Of a DNA stretch of 64,000 nucleotides, positions 9,115 to 18,502 are shown piece by piece. Position numbers and translations under genes: made by a program. A model generated the notes under the pieces. It ran no database searches, was not told the DNA's origin, and worked only from the letters and a program-made list of their open reading frames with translations. The stretch is taken from positions 124,001 to 188,000 of the forward strand of contig NZ_WRPK01000009.1 in the NCBI RefSeq assembly GCF_009755815.1, in the 5' to 3' direction. This stretch comes from Flavisphingomonas formosensis (GTDB lineage: Bacteria; Pseudomonadota; Alphaproteobacteria; Sphingomonadales; Sphingomonadaceae). How positions within the stretch are numbered: the first letter of the stretch is position 1; each line of letters opens with the position of its first letter.

Positions 9115-9327
9115 ATGACAACCGCAACGATACTGGGAAAGGATGTGAAGCGAGTGCTCGTTGAGAAGGAGGGCCCGATCGGCTGGCTGCGGATCCGATC
9201 GTCATCGCCGGGCTGGAGACCGGTGTCCAGCCCGGCACCCGAAGCGGGCGAGCATAGCGAGGAAATTCTGGCCGAACTGGGGGAGAAGCTGTCCGCCTCT
9301 TCCGGCGAATATCAGCAGCTCTCTTAA
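9115..9327 (+). pseudogene. Chimeric relic: enoyl-CoA hydratase N-terminus joined to a CoA-transferase C-terminus
   Basis: The ORF begins MTTATILGKDVKRV and continues VLVEKEGPIGWLRI, which is the first beta strand of crotonase/enoyl-CoA hydratase proteins (normally followed by NRPxxxNA). Instead it runs into SSPAPEAGEHSEEILAELG, which resembles the C-terminal tail of CaiB/BaiF type III CoA-transferases (GEHTEEILAELG). Both parent proteins would be 250-400 residues; here only 70 residues remain. The reading frame happens to stay open through the junction. I infer a large deletion that fused two neighbouring acyl-CoA genes. A functional product is unlikely. Confidence 0.55.
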
Positions 9328-9839
9328 TCAGCGGTCCCGAACGGACATCACCACCGATAAATCCACCACTAGCGATGCATGCAACGTGCACAAGGGCCGC
9401 CCAAGCTTTGGCTCCGAGGCCACGGCGACAGCCGACGGCGATGTCATGGCCACGGGGGCGTCCATTCGTCTGGAAGGCGCAGTGTGGGGTTTGCCAGAGG
9501 TAACAACGTCTCATCGGCACCGCCAAGGCGACGTGGAATTGCACGCCGGCGTTTTCGATTCAGAATTCGGCCAAGATGAGCCGACAATGCTATTGCTCAC
9601 GGATAGGTGCAGGAGATCGCTCCACGTAGCAGCGAGATAGCGCCCCCCGGGTAGTCCGCACCACGGATTTTAACCAATAGCACGAGCTCCAACGAAGTGA
9701 AGTCAAGGTCGGTATCCTTCAAAGGCAACATAACCCCCCGCTTCTGCTCTATCATAGGGCCAAAAGATGCGTTGCCTCGACGCTGCTCAGATAAGCGGAA
9801 GCACCGTCAACATCAAATTTGGGAGGGAGGAAATCGACC
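9328..9839. other. 512 bp leader region of the TonB receptor gene
   Basis: No supported coding sequence. The ORFs here on both strands lack recognisable motifs. The last 120 bp are relatively AT-rich and probably contain the receptor promoter, but no clear -35/-10 pair stands out. Confidence 0.4.
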
Positions 9840-12260
9840 ATGAACAGGCCCCAATTCCGGCTCTTGCTGCTATCCGGCATTGCAATGATCAGTGTGCAAC
9901 CCGGCCGGGCACAGGCACAGGATCCGAACACCGCGGCTGCCGTACGCGGAAGTGACGAAATCCTAGTGACGGCGCGGCGCAAGGAAGAAGACATTCAGTC
10001 AGTCCCCGTCGCCATTGTCGCGTTCGGTCAGGAAGCGATTGCCAACCGCATGATCCGGTCGGAATCGGACCTGCAGCGCGTCGTACCGGGCCTCACCATC
10101 CGCGAGACCGAGGGGTCCAATCAAATCGCCTACTCGATCCGTGGCCAGACCATCGACGCCTTCACCGGATCGGCGCTGGCTGTTGTTCCCTATATCAACG
10201 AAGTGCAGGCCAACGGCAACGCCGCATCGAACTTCTACGATCTCGGTTCCATCCAGGCGCTCAAGGGGCCGCAGGGTACTTTGTTTGGCCGCAATTCGAC
10301 CGGTGGTGCTGTACTCGCCACGACGGCGAGGCCGGTCAATGACAATCTCGGCAGCGTCAGCTTGTCCTATGGCAACTATAATTATCTGGATGCCAAGGCT
10401 ATGGCAAACATTGTTCTGGTGGATGACCAGGTGCTTCTGCGTCTCGCCGGCAACTATACATTTCGTGACGGCTATCAGCGTAATGTGTTCAACGACGGTC
10501 ACAACCTCAATCCGCGCCTCGGCAAGACCGACCGTGGCAGCGGTCGTATTTCGCTGCTGCTGAAACCGACCGAGAACATCACCAATACGACCGTTGTTGA
10601 ATACACGCGCACCGGTGGGAATTCGACTTCTGTGGTTCCGTGGTCGGTTAACCTGCCAGGATCGACTGATGCCGTCACCGGCTTGCCGCTGGCAACCAGC
10701 GCCGCGTTCCTTTACAGTCCCTTGCTCGACCTCGTCGCCGGTCCTGGAGCCTGGAATGCTTACCTGGCCGCTCACCCCGGCGCCAATCCGGGCGGTTATG
10801 CAGCCGTCGTTGCAAGGCAGAAACAGCTAGGTCCCTGGGCAGTCGACGTAACCGACCAGCATGGCAAGATGTTCTTTCATGGCACAAATCATTATCTGGT
10901 CAATACCACAGCCATCGATGTTGCCGACCATATGACCGTTAAAAATATTTTTGGATGGACTAGATCGCGTTCGCACTACAATATTAGCGAGCAGGGAGCA
11001 CCTTACTTCGTTCAATGTACATGCAATCCTGCTGATAATGATTATGGTAATCTGGAAAAAACCGAGGCATTTTCGGATGAATTGCAGCTTCAAGGTAAGG
11101 CGCTGAATGGCAATCTGGATTACATCTTTGGCGCTTTTTACTACCACAGTAAGTCTCTGACCCACTGGCCACAGACCTATTTCGATCTGACGCCTGTCTT
11201 CCCGCCTTCCGTCGGATTCGCGGCTAGTTTCCAGACAAAGGACGAATCGAAGGCCTTATACAGTCAAATTACCTACGACTTGGGTGGAGCTGGCCTGACG
11301 GGATTGAGCCTTACGGGTGGCTTCCGCTACACTTGGGAAAAAATTATCCTTAACCAGTTGCCGGATAGTAACGGATTCAACGTTCCCGGCACGGTCAATT
11401 CTCTGACGCAGAAGGGCAACAAGCCGAGTTGGACCGTCGGGCTCGATTACAAGCCGAACTCGAACCTGCTGCTCTACGCCGTCACTCGTGGCAGCTGGCG
11501 CAGCGGCGGCGTCAACGGCGTCGCGCCGATGCGCCCTTTTACTGCTTCGGGCGGCGGCGCACTGTTCAACCCCGAAACTGCAAAGGATGTCGAACTCGGT
11601 ATCAAGTGGCATGGTGACGTGGTCGGCAGTCGAGCCCACTTCAACGTGGCGGCTTACAAGGAGTGGGTCAAGAACGTACAGCGCGCCGAATTTCCAATCG
11701 TCGACTTTGGCGACGGCAACGGCCCTCACTCCATCGCCGTGACCATCAACGTGCCCGAGGCGCAGATCAAGGGATTTGAAGTTGATGCTGGCATTCAGCC
11801 GGCCAACTGGATCGAACTTGGCGGCAATCTCGCGTTGACCGATGCAAAGTACACCAAGAATCGCGCGTCGATTTTCGGCAATCTCTTCGTGTTCAATCCC
11901 TATGCGGATACACCGAAATGGGCCGGCACCGTCTACGGGGTGATCCACCTGCCGGTCCCCGACGCCGCAGGCGAGCTCAAGCTACGCGGCGAGGTCTACG
12001 CCCAGACCGGCCAGTATTTCAGCAACAATGATGGCAGCATAACGCCCGGCACCAGACTTCCCGGCTATGCATTGGTGAACATGCGTCTCGACTGGACCAA
12101 GATAGCCGGATCGGGCATTTCGGCGGGCGTCTTTGCCACCAATCTGACGAACAAGGCCTATTATGTTGGTGGCCTTTCGCAGGGTGCCTCTCTCGGTGAA
12201 AGCGCGGCGGCGCCGGGCCGGCCGCGTATGTACGGGATCGAGCTGAAGGCGGATTTCTGA
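9840..12260 (+). CDS. TonB-dependent receptor
   Basis: 806 residues from ATG 9840, which follows a strong GGAGGGAGGAAA; the longer in-frame start at 9819 would overlap this ribosome binding site. A signal peptide ends near AQAQD (residue ~27). The TonB box-like EILVTARRKEEDIQSVPVAI and the plug motif LKGPQGTLFGRNSTGGAV (~145) are classical for the IroN/FepA-like receptors abundant in sphingomonads. The C-terminus ends in an aromatic residue (KADF) as expected for a beta-barrel. It likely imports a hydrophobic or complexed substrate for the downstream SDR set. Codon usage appears more AT-tolerant than in its neighbours. Confidence 0.93.
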   Translation: MNRPQFRLLLLSGIAMISVQPGRAQAQDPNTAAAVRGSDEILVTARRKEEDIQSVPVAIVAFGQEAIANRMIRSESDLQRVVPGLTIRETEGSNQIAYSIRGQTIDAFTGSALAVVPYINEVQANGNAASNFYDLGSIQALKGPQGTLFGRNSTGGAVLATTARPVNDNLGSVSLSYGNYNYLDAKAMANIVLVDDQVLLRLAGNYTFRDGYQRNVFNDGHNLNPRLGKTDRGSGRISLLLKPTENITNTTVVEYTRTGGNSTSVVPWSVNLPGSTDAVTGLPLATSAAFLYSPLLDLVAGPGAWNAYLAAHPGANPGGYAAVVARQKQLGPWAVDVTDQHGKMFFHGTNHYLVNTTAIDVADHMTVKNIFGWTRSRSHYNISEQGAPYFVQCTCNPADNDYGNLEKTEAFSDELQLQGKALNGNLDYIFGAFYYHSKSLTHWPQTYFDLTPVFPPSVGFAASFQTKDESKALYSQITYDLGGAGLTGLSLTGGFRYTWEKIILNQLPDSNGFNVPGTVNSLTQKGNKPSWTVGLDYKPNSNLLLYAVTRGSWRSGGVNGVAPMRPFTASGGGALFNPETAKDVELGIKWHGDVVGSRAHFNVAAYKEWVKNVQRAEFPIVDFGDGNGPHSIAVTINVPEAQIKGFEVDAGIQPANWIELGGNLALTDAKYTKNRASIFGNLFVFNPYADTPKWAGTVYGVIHLPVPDAAGELKLRGEVYAQTGQYFSNNDGSITPGTRLPGYALVNMRLDWTKIAGSGISAGVFATNLTNKAYYVGGLSQGASLGESAAAPGRPRMYGIELKADF

Positions 12261-12592
12261 TCGGAAACATACCCACCAAAACTAAGGGGCTGCCGCCACC
12301 CTCGCGACGGCCCTGTTCTATCACCCTATGTGTTTAGTCCCAGCACGTGGTGCGGCTTGATGATAAAGACCCGCGGCTTTGATTTCGAGAGTCAATGCAC
12401 GGGCGCTGGACTGGCTACTCGTCCTGCAGTCCGTGATCTCCATGAGCGTGGCGAGCTTGTCATGCTTCCGATCGGAGCCGCTTGTTCGTATCGATGAATC
12501 TCAGCTCAGGCGATGATTCATCGCAGCCTGCGTCATCCGGCCTGAACGGACACCTGATAGCAGCATAGGTCTTCATCTTGGGAGATTTGCCG
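12261..12592. other. 330 bp between TonB receptor and SDR genes
   Basis: No supported gene; no strong terminator hairpin is obvious. The SDR ribosome binding site GGGAG is at its right edge. Confidence 0.4.
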
Positions 12593-13372
12593 TTGGCTAG
12601 GCTGGAGGGGAAGACCGCGTTCGTAACGGGCGCGGCGCGCGGGCAGGGTGCGGCGACAACGCAATTATTCTTGCGGGAAGGCGCCAACGTCGTGATCGCG
12701 GACATATTAGCGGAGGAGGGGCAAGCGCTCGCCGACACACTTGGCGAGAAAGCCTGCTTCTGTTTACTTGATGTTCGGGACGAAGATGCCTGGCTTCGCG
12801 CCATATCTGCAGCGGAAGCACGATTTGGCCCAATCGATATCCTCGTCAACAATGCCGCTGCGACCTTCTATGGCGCAATTGAGGAAACTGCCAAGACCGA
12901 TCTTGAGAGGCTGCTGTCGATCAATCTCATCGGCGCCTTCCTGGGCATGAAGGCGGTCATTCCGGGTATGAAGGCGCGGCGATCAGGATCGATTGTCAAT
13001 ATTTCTTCGGTCAACGGGTTGCGAGGTACTGCGGGCATGGGAGCATATGATGCCACCAAATGGGGCGTCCGCGGGATCAGCAAGACCGCTGCGCTGGAAC
13101 TTGCCGCATGGAAAATCCGGGTGAATTCGATCCATCCGGGCGCGATCGATACTCCGATGCTGAATCCTGACGGCTCCCTCGATTCGGCTCAAATGGCACG
13201 CGACTATGCCATCGCCTTCGGTCGGGTGGGCCAGCCTGAAGAGGTAGCGCAAGCAAGCCTCTTTCTCGCGAGCGACGAAGCTTCATACATCAGCGGTGCC
13301 GAGCTTGCGGTGGATGGTGCATGGACCGCGGGGCTGCTCGTAAATTCGCAATCGCTGGGACACGTCCAATAA
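12593..13372 (+). CDS. SDR family oxidoreductase (hydroxysteroid-dehydrogenase-like)
   Basis: About 260 residues. TTG 12593 is chosen because GGGAG at 12580-12584 sits 8 bases upstream; an upstream TTG at 12578 precedes that site. Cofactor motif TGAARGQG lies near residues 10-17, NNAA near 87, catalytic Ser in NISSVNG (~138) and YDATK (~151-155). The C-terminal ISGAELAVDGAW is typical. It resembles SDRs annotated as 3-alpha/20-beta hydroxysteroid dehydrogenases, and the interrupted SDR at 58668-59441 is visibly its close relative (shared WGVRG and TAA-ELA after the Lys). First of three consecutive SDR genes. Confidence 0.9.
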   Translation: MARLEGKTAFVTGAARGQGAATTQLFLREGANVVIADILAEEGQALADTLGEKACFCLLDVRDEDAWLRAISAAEARFGPIDILVNNAAATFYGAIEETAKTDLERLLSINLIGAFLGMKAVIPGMKARRSGSIVNISSVNGLRGTAGMGAYDATKWGVRGISKTAALELAAWKIRVNSIHPGAIDTPMLNPDGSLDSAQMARDYAIAFGRVGQPEEVAQASLFLASDEASYISGAELAVDGAWTAGLLVNSQSLGHVQ

Positions 13373-13396
13373 GCATGAAGCGGAGTGCACTTCATC

Positions 13397-14173
13397 ATGG
13401 GACTGTTGGACGGTAAGGTAGCCTACATCTCGGGCGGCGCATCTGGGCTCGGCGCCGCGATGGTGGCGCGTTTCGCGCAGGAAGGCGCCAAGGTCATGTT
13501 CGGCGACATCGACGCTCAATCGGGAGCGGCGGTGGCGCAAGCCACGGCAAGCCGATTCGTCCTGCACAACGTGACCGATGAGCAGCAATGGATCGACGTC
13601 ATCGCCGATTTGGTCGCGGCGCATGGCCGGCTGGACGTTCTGGTCAACAATGCCGGCATTCTCGGCACCGGTGCCTTGGAGACGATCGATCTCGCGGCTT
13701 GGAACCGATTGTTCGCGGTCAATGTGACCGGCGTCATGCTCGGTTGCAAGCATGGCGGCACGGCGATGCAGCGCAATCCGGGCGGTGCGAGCGGATCGAT
13801 CATCAACATCTCTTCCAACGCCGGGATTCTCGCGACCGCAGGCGACTGCGGATACTCGGCTACCAAGGGCGCGGTGCGGCTGATGACCAAATCGATCGCA
13901 GTCGATTTCGCCCGGCGCGGCCTCGCGATCCGTTGCAACTCCATCCACCCGGGCCCGACCGAGACCCCTATTTTCAAGCCGTGGCAGACCGATCAGGCGG
14001 CGGCCGATGCCCTGCATCGGTCTTTGATGGAGATGGTGCCGATGGGACGGCTCGGCCGGCCCGAGGAGGTCGCCGCCATGGCGGCATTCCTCGCCAGCGA
14101 CGAGGCGAGCTTCTCGACCGGATCCGAGTTCGTCGTCGACGGCGGCGGTACCTCGGCACTGGCAGGCATGTAG
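13397..14173 (+). CDS. SDR family oxidoreductase
   Basis: 258 residues from ATG 13397; a GTG at 13385 overlaps the GCGGAG ribosome binding site and is less likely. SGGASGLG (cofactor, ~12-19), NNAG (~86), NISSNAG and YSATK (~154) make it a complete classical SDR. It follows the previous SDR by 24 bp and is probably co-transcribed. The C-terminal STGSEFVVDGGG closes the fold. Likely oxidises a secondary alcohol in the same pathway; substrate not determinable. Confidence 0.9.
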   Translation: MGLLDGKVAYISGGASGLGAAMVARFAQEGAKVMFGDIDAQSGAAVAQATASRFVLHNVTDEQQWIDVIADLVAAHGRLDVLVNNAGILGTGALETIDLAAWNRLFAVNVTGVMLGCKHGGTAMQRNPGGASGSIINISSNAGILATAGDCGYSATKGAVRLMTKSIAVDFARRGLAIRCNSIHPGPTETPIFKPWQTDQAAADALHRSLMEMVPMGRLGRPEEVAAMAAFLASDEASFSTGSEFVVDGGGTSALAGM

Positions 14174-14298
14174 CCGATTTGCCTCTGGGTGCGACGCGAC
14201 GATGCTGTGACCCGCTTCCGAGCGGATCGCGGGAGATGGCGGATGTCGCCGGTCAAAGGCCGATGCTAGTCCGCATCGAACGAAGGAGACGAACGAAA

Positions 14299-15060
14299 AT
14301 GGCCATATTGCAGGACAAGGTCTGCGTGATCACCGGCGGAGCCGGCAGCATCGGGCTCGCAACGGCGCGGCTGTTCCTCGCCGAGGGTGCTCGGGTCCTG
14401 ATCGTCGACTTGAAGGAGGAGGCGCTGGCCGAGGCGGCGCAGGCGCTTGGCTCTGAGAATCTTGCAACGCAGGCCGCGGATGTCGGCGATGCCGGTCAGA
14501 CCCAGGCTTATGTCGACGCCGCGGTGTCGCGATGGGGAGGGGTCGACGTGCTGTTCTGCAATGCTGGCAATGCCGGGCCGATCGGCGGGATCGAGCAATA
14601 TCCGGAAGATGCGATGGACACGGTCTATCGCGTCCACGTGCGTGGGAGCTTCCTCGGCTGCAAGCATGCCCTGCCGCATATGAGTGCGGGCGGCAGCATC
14701 ATCATCACCTCAAGCGTCGCCGGCCTCGGCGGCAGCCCCGGCGTCTACGCCTATGCGACAGCGAAGCACGCGCAGATCGGGCTGATGCGTTCGCTGGCCA
14801 AGGAGGTCGCAAGCCGCGGCATACGCGTCAACACGCTTCACCCGGGCCCCGTGGATAACGCCTTCCAGACCGGCATCGAGAAGGACTTCGGCGTGCTGAT
14901 AGGCGGCGGCGACGCCACGGCGCTGATGAACTCGATGATCCCGATGGGACGTCACGGCCGCGCCGACGAGATCGCGCAATCCGCGCTGTATCTTGCCTCA
15001 CCGATGAGCAGCTTCACCACAGGTAGCTTGCTGATCGTGGACGGAGGTTTCACAGCCTGA
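14299..15060 (+). CDS. SDR family oxidoreductase
   Basis: 253 residues from ATG 14299, with GAAGGAGA about 10 bases upstream. The frame is open far upstream, but MAILQDKVCVITGGAGSIG is the natural SDR start. Motifs: TGGAGSIG, CNAG, TSSVAG and YATAK (~153-157). Third SDR of the row, 125 bp after the second. The region 14174-14298 has no gene. Confidence 0.9.
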   Translation: MAILQDKVCVITGGAGSIGLATARLFLAEGARVLIVDLKEEALAEAAQALGSENLATQAADVGDAGQTQAYVDAAVSRWGGVDVLFCNAGNAGPIGGIEQYPEDAMDTVYRVHVRGSFLGCKHALPHMSAGGSIIITSSVAGLGGSPGVYAYATAKHAQIGLMRSLAKEVASRGIRVNTLHPGPVDNAFQTGIEKDFGVLIGGGDATALMNSMIPMGRHGRADEIAQSALYLASPMSSFTTGSLLIVDGGFTA

Positions 15061-15225
15061 TGCTCCGGTTGTCTCGAGCGGAAGGCGGTTTTCTCCATGC
15101 AGGCGGATGGCTGTCGATCGAGCCGGTCGCGGATGGCATGCGCAGACTTCTTCCCTAATCCGTTCGGTAATGCAGGCGGGATCGATCGAGTCGCAGTGCT
15201 GCCCCAATGAGGAAAGGATTTCCTG

Positions 15226-15636
15226 ATGGCCAAGCTCATCTTCTTTCTGAAGCGCAAGCAGGGGATCACGCCCGAACAGTTTCGGGAGCATTATGAAAAC
15301 AGCCATGCCCGTTTTGCGCAAAAATATGTCGGCCATCTGCTCACCGGCTATCATCGCAACTATCCGACATTCGCTGCGCTTGACCCCAGCAATGTTCCAG
15401 AGGGCAGTAGCCCGACGCCTTACGATATCGGTTACGACGCGATCACGGAAATGCGCGTGAAGGATATGGCTGCCGTCGAGGAAATCGGACGGATCTTCAA
15501 CGATCCGGCCATCCAGCCGATCTTGAAAGAAGACGAGAGGAAGTTTCTAGACGATAGTGCAACGGTGATGATCGTTTGCGACGAGGTGGATACCGGCGTC
15601 GCCTTTACGAAAGAGCCCGAACCGGCTCTTCCCTGA
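15226..15636 (+). CDS. EthD domain protein
   Basis: 136 residues starting MAKLIFFLKRKQGITPEQF, with RBS GAGGAAAGGA upstream. The segment FREHYENSHARFA is the EthD/dimeric alpha-beta barrel signature (HY..H). EthD proteins are small ferredoxin-like-fold proteins that accompany oxygenases and ring-degrading enzymes; the founding member is needed for ether oxidation, but its mechanism is unclear. It follows the SDR row by 165 bp on the same strand and may be part of the same transcript. Confidence 0.8.
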   Translation: MAKLIFFLKRKQGITPEQFREHYENSHARFAQKYVGHLLTGYHRNYPTFAALDPSNVPEGSSPTPYDIGYDAITEMRVKDMAAVEEIGRIFNDPAIQPILKEDERKFLDDSATVMIVCDEVDTGVAFTKEPEPALP

Positions 15637-15890
15637 GGCTCCCGGAGATTTGATGACCGGCTCTATCACCGAGCCGGACCATGCGCTGGAGCTGATTTCC
15701 GTGCCCGAGAGCCTCGACGAGGCATCGGTCTTGTGCCGGGGCGGACTTTTTCTGTTGATGACCGCCCACCAGGTCGCTTTGGTCCGACGTGAGTGCCTCG
15801 ACCGTCCTACCTGCCATCCACTCGGCTCGTCTGCCGTGCCTGCGCCGTGCAATGATCGCTCCGGTGTCCAACAGCAAGGGGTGTGAAAAT
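15637..15890. other. 254 bp between EthD and hydrolase genes
   Basis: A 77-codon ORF (15653-15886, beginning MTGSITEPDHALEL) fills most of it but has no recognised domain. It could be another gene relic. Confidence 0.3.
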
Positions 15891-16337
15891 ATGGGGCGGC
15901 CCGTCAGCTTCGTTGAGACGCCTCTCCTGAGGTTCGCTTATCATGTGACAGGCTCCCCGTCTGGTCGTCCTGTCGTCCTGCTCCATGGCTTCCCCTACGA
16001 TGCGCGCAGTTATGGCGAGGTGAGCCCGCTGCTGGCGGCGGATGGCTTTCAGGTGATCGTGCCTTATCTGCGCGGCTATGGCGAAACGACATTTCTCCAT
16101 GCCGCGACGTTCCGCTCAGGCGAACAGGCTGCATTAGGCCAGGATCTCCTCGATCTCGTCGGGCGACTGGGGCTGGAGCGTCCGATCGTGGGTGGCTATG
16201 TCCTGCCAAGTACCGGACCCGTGGGCTTGACGCGACGCTGGCGCCTCGCAGGAATTCGACCCGCTGCGCTCGCCGGCCAGCGTGCCTCGAAGCTATGGTA
16301 TTTGAAAACATGGCGGCGGCGGAGTTGTCGACGATGA
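15891..16337 (+). pseudogene. Truncated alpha/beta hydrolase
   Basis: ATG 15891 opens a hydrolase of the epoxide hydrolase/haloalkane dehalogenase type: VVLLHGFPYDARSY (oxyanion HGFP, ~30-43), LRGYGET (~66), and LERPIVGGY. The last motif should continue as the nucleophile elbow (G-Y-D-W-G-G or GxSxG). Instead the protein changes to unrelated VLPSTGPVGLTRRW and ends after 148 residues. The nucleophile, the cap and the catalytic His are missing. The downstream MaoC gene starts inside its last codons. I infer a deletion that removed the 3' half. Confidence 0.75.
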
Positions 16338-16768
16338 TGTCTCCCGACGATCTTGGGGCGATGATGGGTGCGGAACTCGGGCCGTCAGCCTGGCGTCAGA
16401 TCAGTCAGGCCGACATCGACCGCTTCGCTGATATGACGGCCGACAAAAACTGGATCCATGTGGATGTCGAGCGGGCGACCCGGGAGATCGGTGGCACGAT
16501 CGCGCATGGGTTCCTGATCGTGTCCCTGCTTCCCGCGATGTTGCTTGAGCTGGTGGAATTGAGCGGGCATGTGGTGAATTACGGCCTCGACGGGATTCGC
16601 TTCGTATCGCCCGTTTCCGCCGGCTCGAGCATCCGGCTGCGCGCGAAGATGCTTTCGCCCAGGGAACATTCGAAGGGGTGGATGATCGGCTTCGGCTGCA
16701 CCATCGAGGTTGATGGTGCCCCGCGTCCGGCCTTGATCGCGGATTGGTGGATGCTCGAGCTTGCCTGA
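16334..16768 (+). CDS. MaoC-like dehydratase
   Basis: About 144 residues from ATG 16334; the frame opens at 16295 but MMSPDDLGAMMGAELG matches the usual family N-terminus (LxxxxGxELG), with GGAG about 10 bases upstream. SQADIDRFADMTADKNWIHVD (~25-45) carries the hydratase Asp/His, and IAHGFLIVSLLP follows. Members are R-specific enoyl-CoA hydratases or related thioester enzymes. It overlaps the relic of the alpha/beta hydrolase, so its original upstream context is lost. Confidence 0.85.
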   Translation: MMSPDDLGAMMGAELGPSAWRQISQADIDRFADMTADKNWIHVDVERATREIGGTIAHGFLIVSLLPAMLLELVELSGHVVNYGLDGIRFVSPVSAGSSIRLRAKMLSPREHSKGWMIGFGCTIEVDGAPRPALIADWWMLELA

Positions 16769-17292
16769 CGCCGCCGACTGCGGCTCCGTTGATCTCGTAA
16801 GCTTTGACCGGATCCATGCCGGGCGGCAGCCCACGCGGCAGTTTTGTCGATGGTGATCCTCGGAAAGATCTGACCTGCTTTACCATGCGAGGATCGAAGC
16901 GGGTGAGCAGATCCTCCATCGCCCGTGATCTGCTCAGCACGGCGAGGAAGCGCGCCCTTCCGGCTGCGCTCAGATGCCACGGTGCCGCATCAGATCTTTC
17001 CATCCAGCTTTTGCTGCCCCATGTCGGCAACCGAGACGACCGTCGGCACACAACCGGTGAAATCCAGGCGACTGAAAGATCGTCGGTGGTCGCGAACCAT
17101 GTGCGGTGTACCGCACCGGTACCGGAACTCAGGTTCGGGGCCGCTTACCAACGTCCGCTTTCGCCATACCCACGGTTAGAAGCCGATAATCAACTGACGG
17201 CACAATCCTTGCCAAAAGCAATCCCGTTTGAAATGTCAAGCGAACTGGGGATCTGCCCCCTCCTGTTGCCTCATCGAAGATTGTTACCGAGC
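16769..17292. other. 524 bp without a supported gene
   Basis: A 178-codon plus-strand ORF and minus-strand ORFs cross the stretch. One minus-strand segment (WHLSAAGRARFLAVLSRSRA) has amphipathic, regulator-like composition but I do not recognise a family. It adjoins a decayed transposase and is probably decayed itself. Confidence 0.4.
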
Positions 17293-18058
17293 TTAGGCGG
17301 TCATGAGATGCGCGATATCTTCACCCGCTGCAGCGGGTGAAGATATCGCGGCACTTTTCATCCATTCCCCGCCGAGAATGATCTGCCCGATAATTTCGGC
17401 GCGCCATGCCTTCACAGCCTTTTGCGCCAGTCGCTCGTTCTTCTTCGTGAAGCGTGACGGATCCGCACTCATCAGCCGCTGCAAAATCTCCGCTGCCGAC
17501 ATTGCTGGATCGGCCTCCAACCACGCCCGGATCTGTGCCTCGAATGGATCGAGCATGCTCGGCCTTTTGGGGATAGGCTTGACCCGTCGATAAGGACGCC
17601 GATGTGTCGGCCTCGTCTCACCTGCCTGCCAGGCTGTCTCCAGATTTGCCGCAAAGCGCTGCAAGTCGACGGTGACAGGTCGTCTGGCTTGGCATTCAGC
17701 CCGCGGCGATCAACTCGCTTCCCCAGATCGTCCTGCGCTGCCCGGATACCTGCGAACAGCATCACGGGATCGGCCGTTTCCAGCACCCGGTTAAGTCGCG
17801 CCTTGGTCCACCGCGGTTACCTCGGGATGAGCCAGAACGCGTGCGGCCGGCGGCACCGGTGGATGATAACGCTTGAGATGCGCGCGCCGATCCGGGTTTT
17901 CTCCAGCAGCTTGAACGAGGGTTGGAACAAATTGCCGTGGAGCCGCACTGCATCGTACAGGCGCGTCAATGCCGCCGTCGCCTCCGCGCCGACGAACCTG
18001 CCGTAGCCCACCAAACGCCGGACAATGGCCCCATTCTTCTGCTCGAGCGGCCCGGCCC
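17293..18058 (-). pseudogene. Decayed integrase-type (DDE) transposase, 3' part only
   Basis: Successive minus-strand frames give pieces of one transposase in the right order: KNGAIVRRLVGYGRF (~18010-18050), LYDAVRLHGNLFQPSFKLLE, then RYHPPVPPAARVLAHPEVTA, RVLETADPVMLFAGI, RPTHRRPYRRVKPIPKRPSM and LDPFEAQIRAWLEADPA. The set reads like the C-terminal half of the integrase-catalytic transposases annotated ISNCY or similar. At least two or three frameshifts separate the pieces (near 17680, 17800 and 17900-18020) and the N-terminal catalytic part is absent. The 3' end enters the perfect palindrome at 17311-17350. Confidence 0.75.
17311..17350. repeat. Perfect 40-bp palindrome
   Basis: Left half CGCGATATCTTCACCCGCTG is followed directly by its exact reverse complement, with no spacer and no mismatch. 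It lies at the 3' end of the decayed transposase, so both strands encode the same ISSPAAAGEDIA peptide. It is not followed by a T-run on either strand. It may be a fold-back junction produced during rearrangement, or an IS end. Confidence 0.95.
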
Positions 18059-18061
18059 GAT

Positions 18062-18271
18062 GTCAATCTGCGTCCCTCCCTCGCTCCGCTGCGAAGCGCT
18101 GGTCGATGGCAGTGGCAGCCTGTTCCTGCGAATCTGGCGCTTCGTGCCCGGCAGTGTCACCTCGCCGCTCACATTTGGGGGAAGCTCGACCGCAAGCGTT
18201 AATTCATCGCCGTCAAAGCGCCAGTCCGTCTTGATCAGACCGGCCGCCGAAAGATAATCCGCATTCGCCAT
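18062..18271 (-). pseudogene. C-terminal fragment, possibly of a glycoside hydrolase (alpha-L-rhamnosidase-like)
   Basis: Minus-strand ORF from 18271 reads SAAGLIKTDWRFDGDELTLA then VELPPNVSGEVTLPG. The alternating pattern and the VxxPxNxxxxVxLPG ending resemble the C-terminal beta-sandwich of GH78-type alpha-L-rhamnosidases. It then runs into the decayed transposase near 18060. The rest of a ~900-residue enzyme is absent. The family assignment rests on short similarity only. Confidence 0.3.
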
Positions 18272-18502
18272 GCCAAGCTCCCATTAGCAGAGCCAGCATG
18301 CACTACAACTTACTTCAGTTCCAGGTGACTAGGAGCCGGGGCGCCGGTCGGGTCTGATGACGCCGAGCAATCCACTATTGCCAAGCTGTCGAAGCTGCCC
18401 TGCAGGCGCGGGCGCGGCTGGATCAACAAGCGGTGTAGCTACCTCTGCCTGCGGTCACCTAGCCGGGATCAAGCTGCTGCAGATCCCGACGGCAGTGCGA
18501 CC

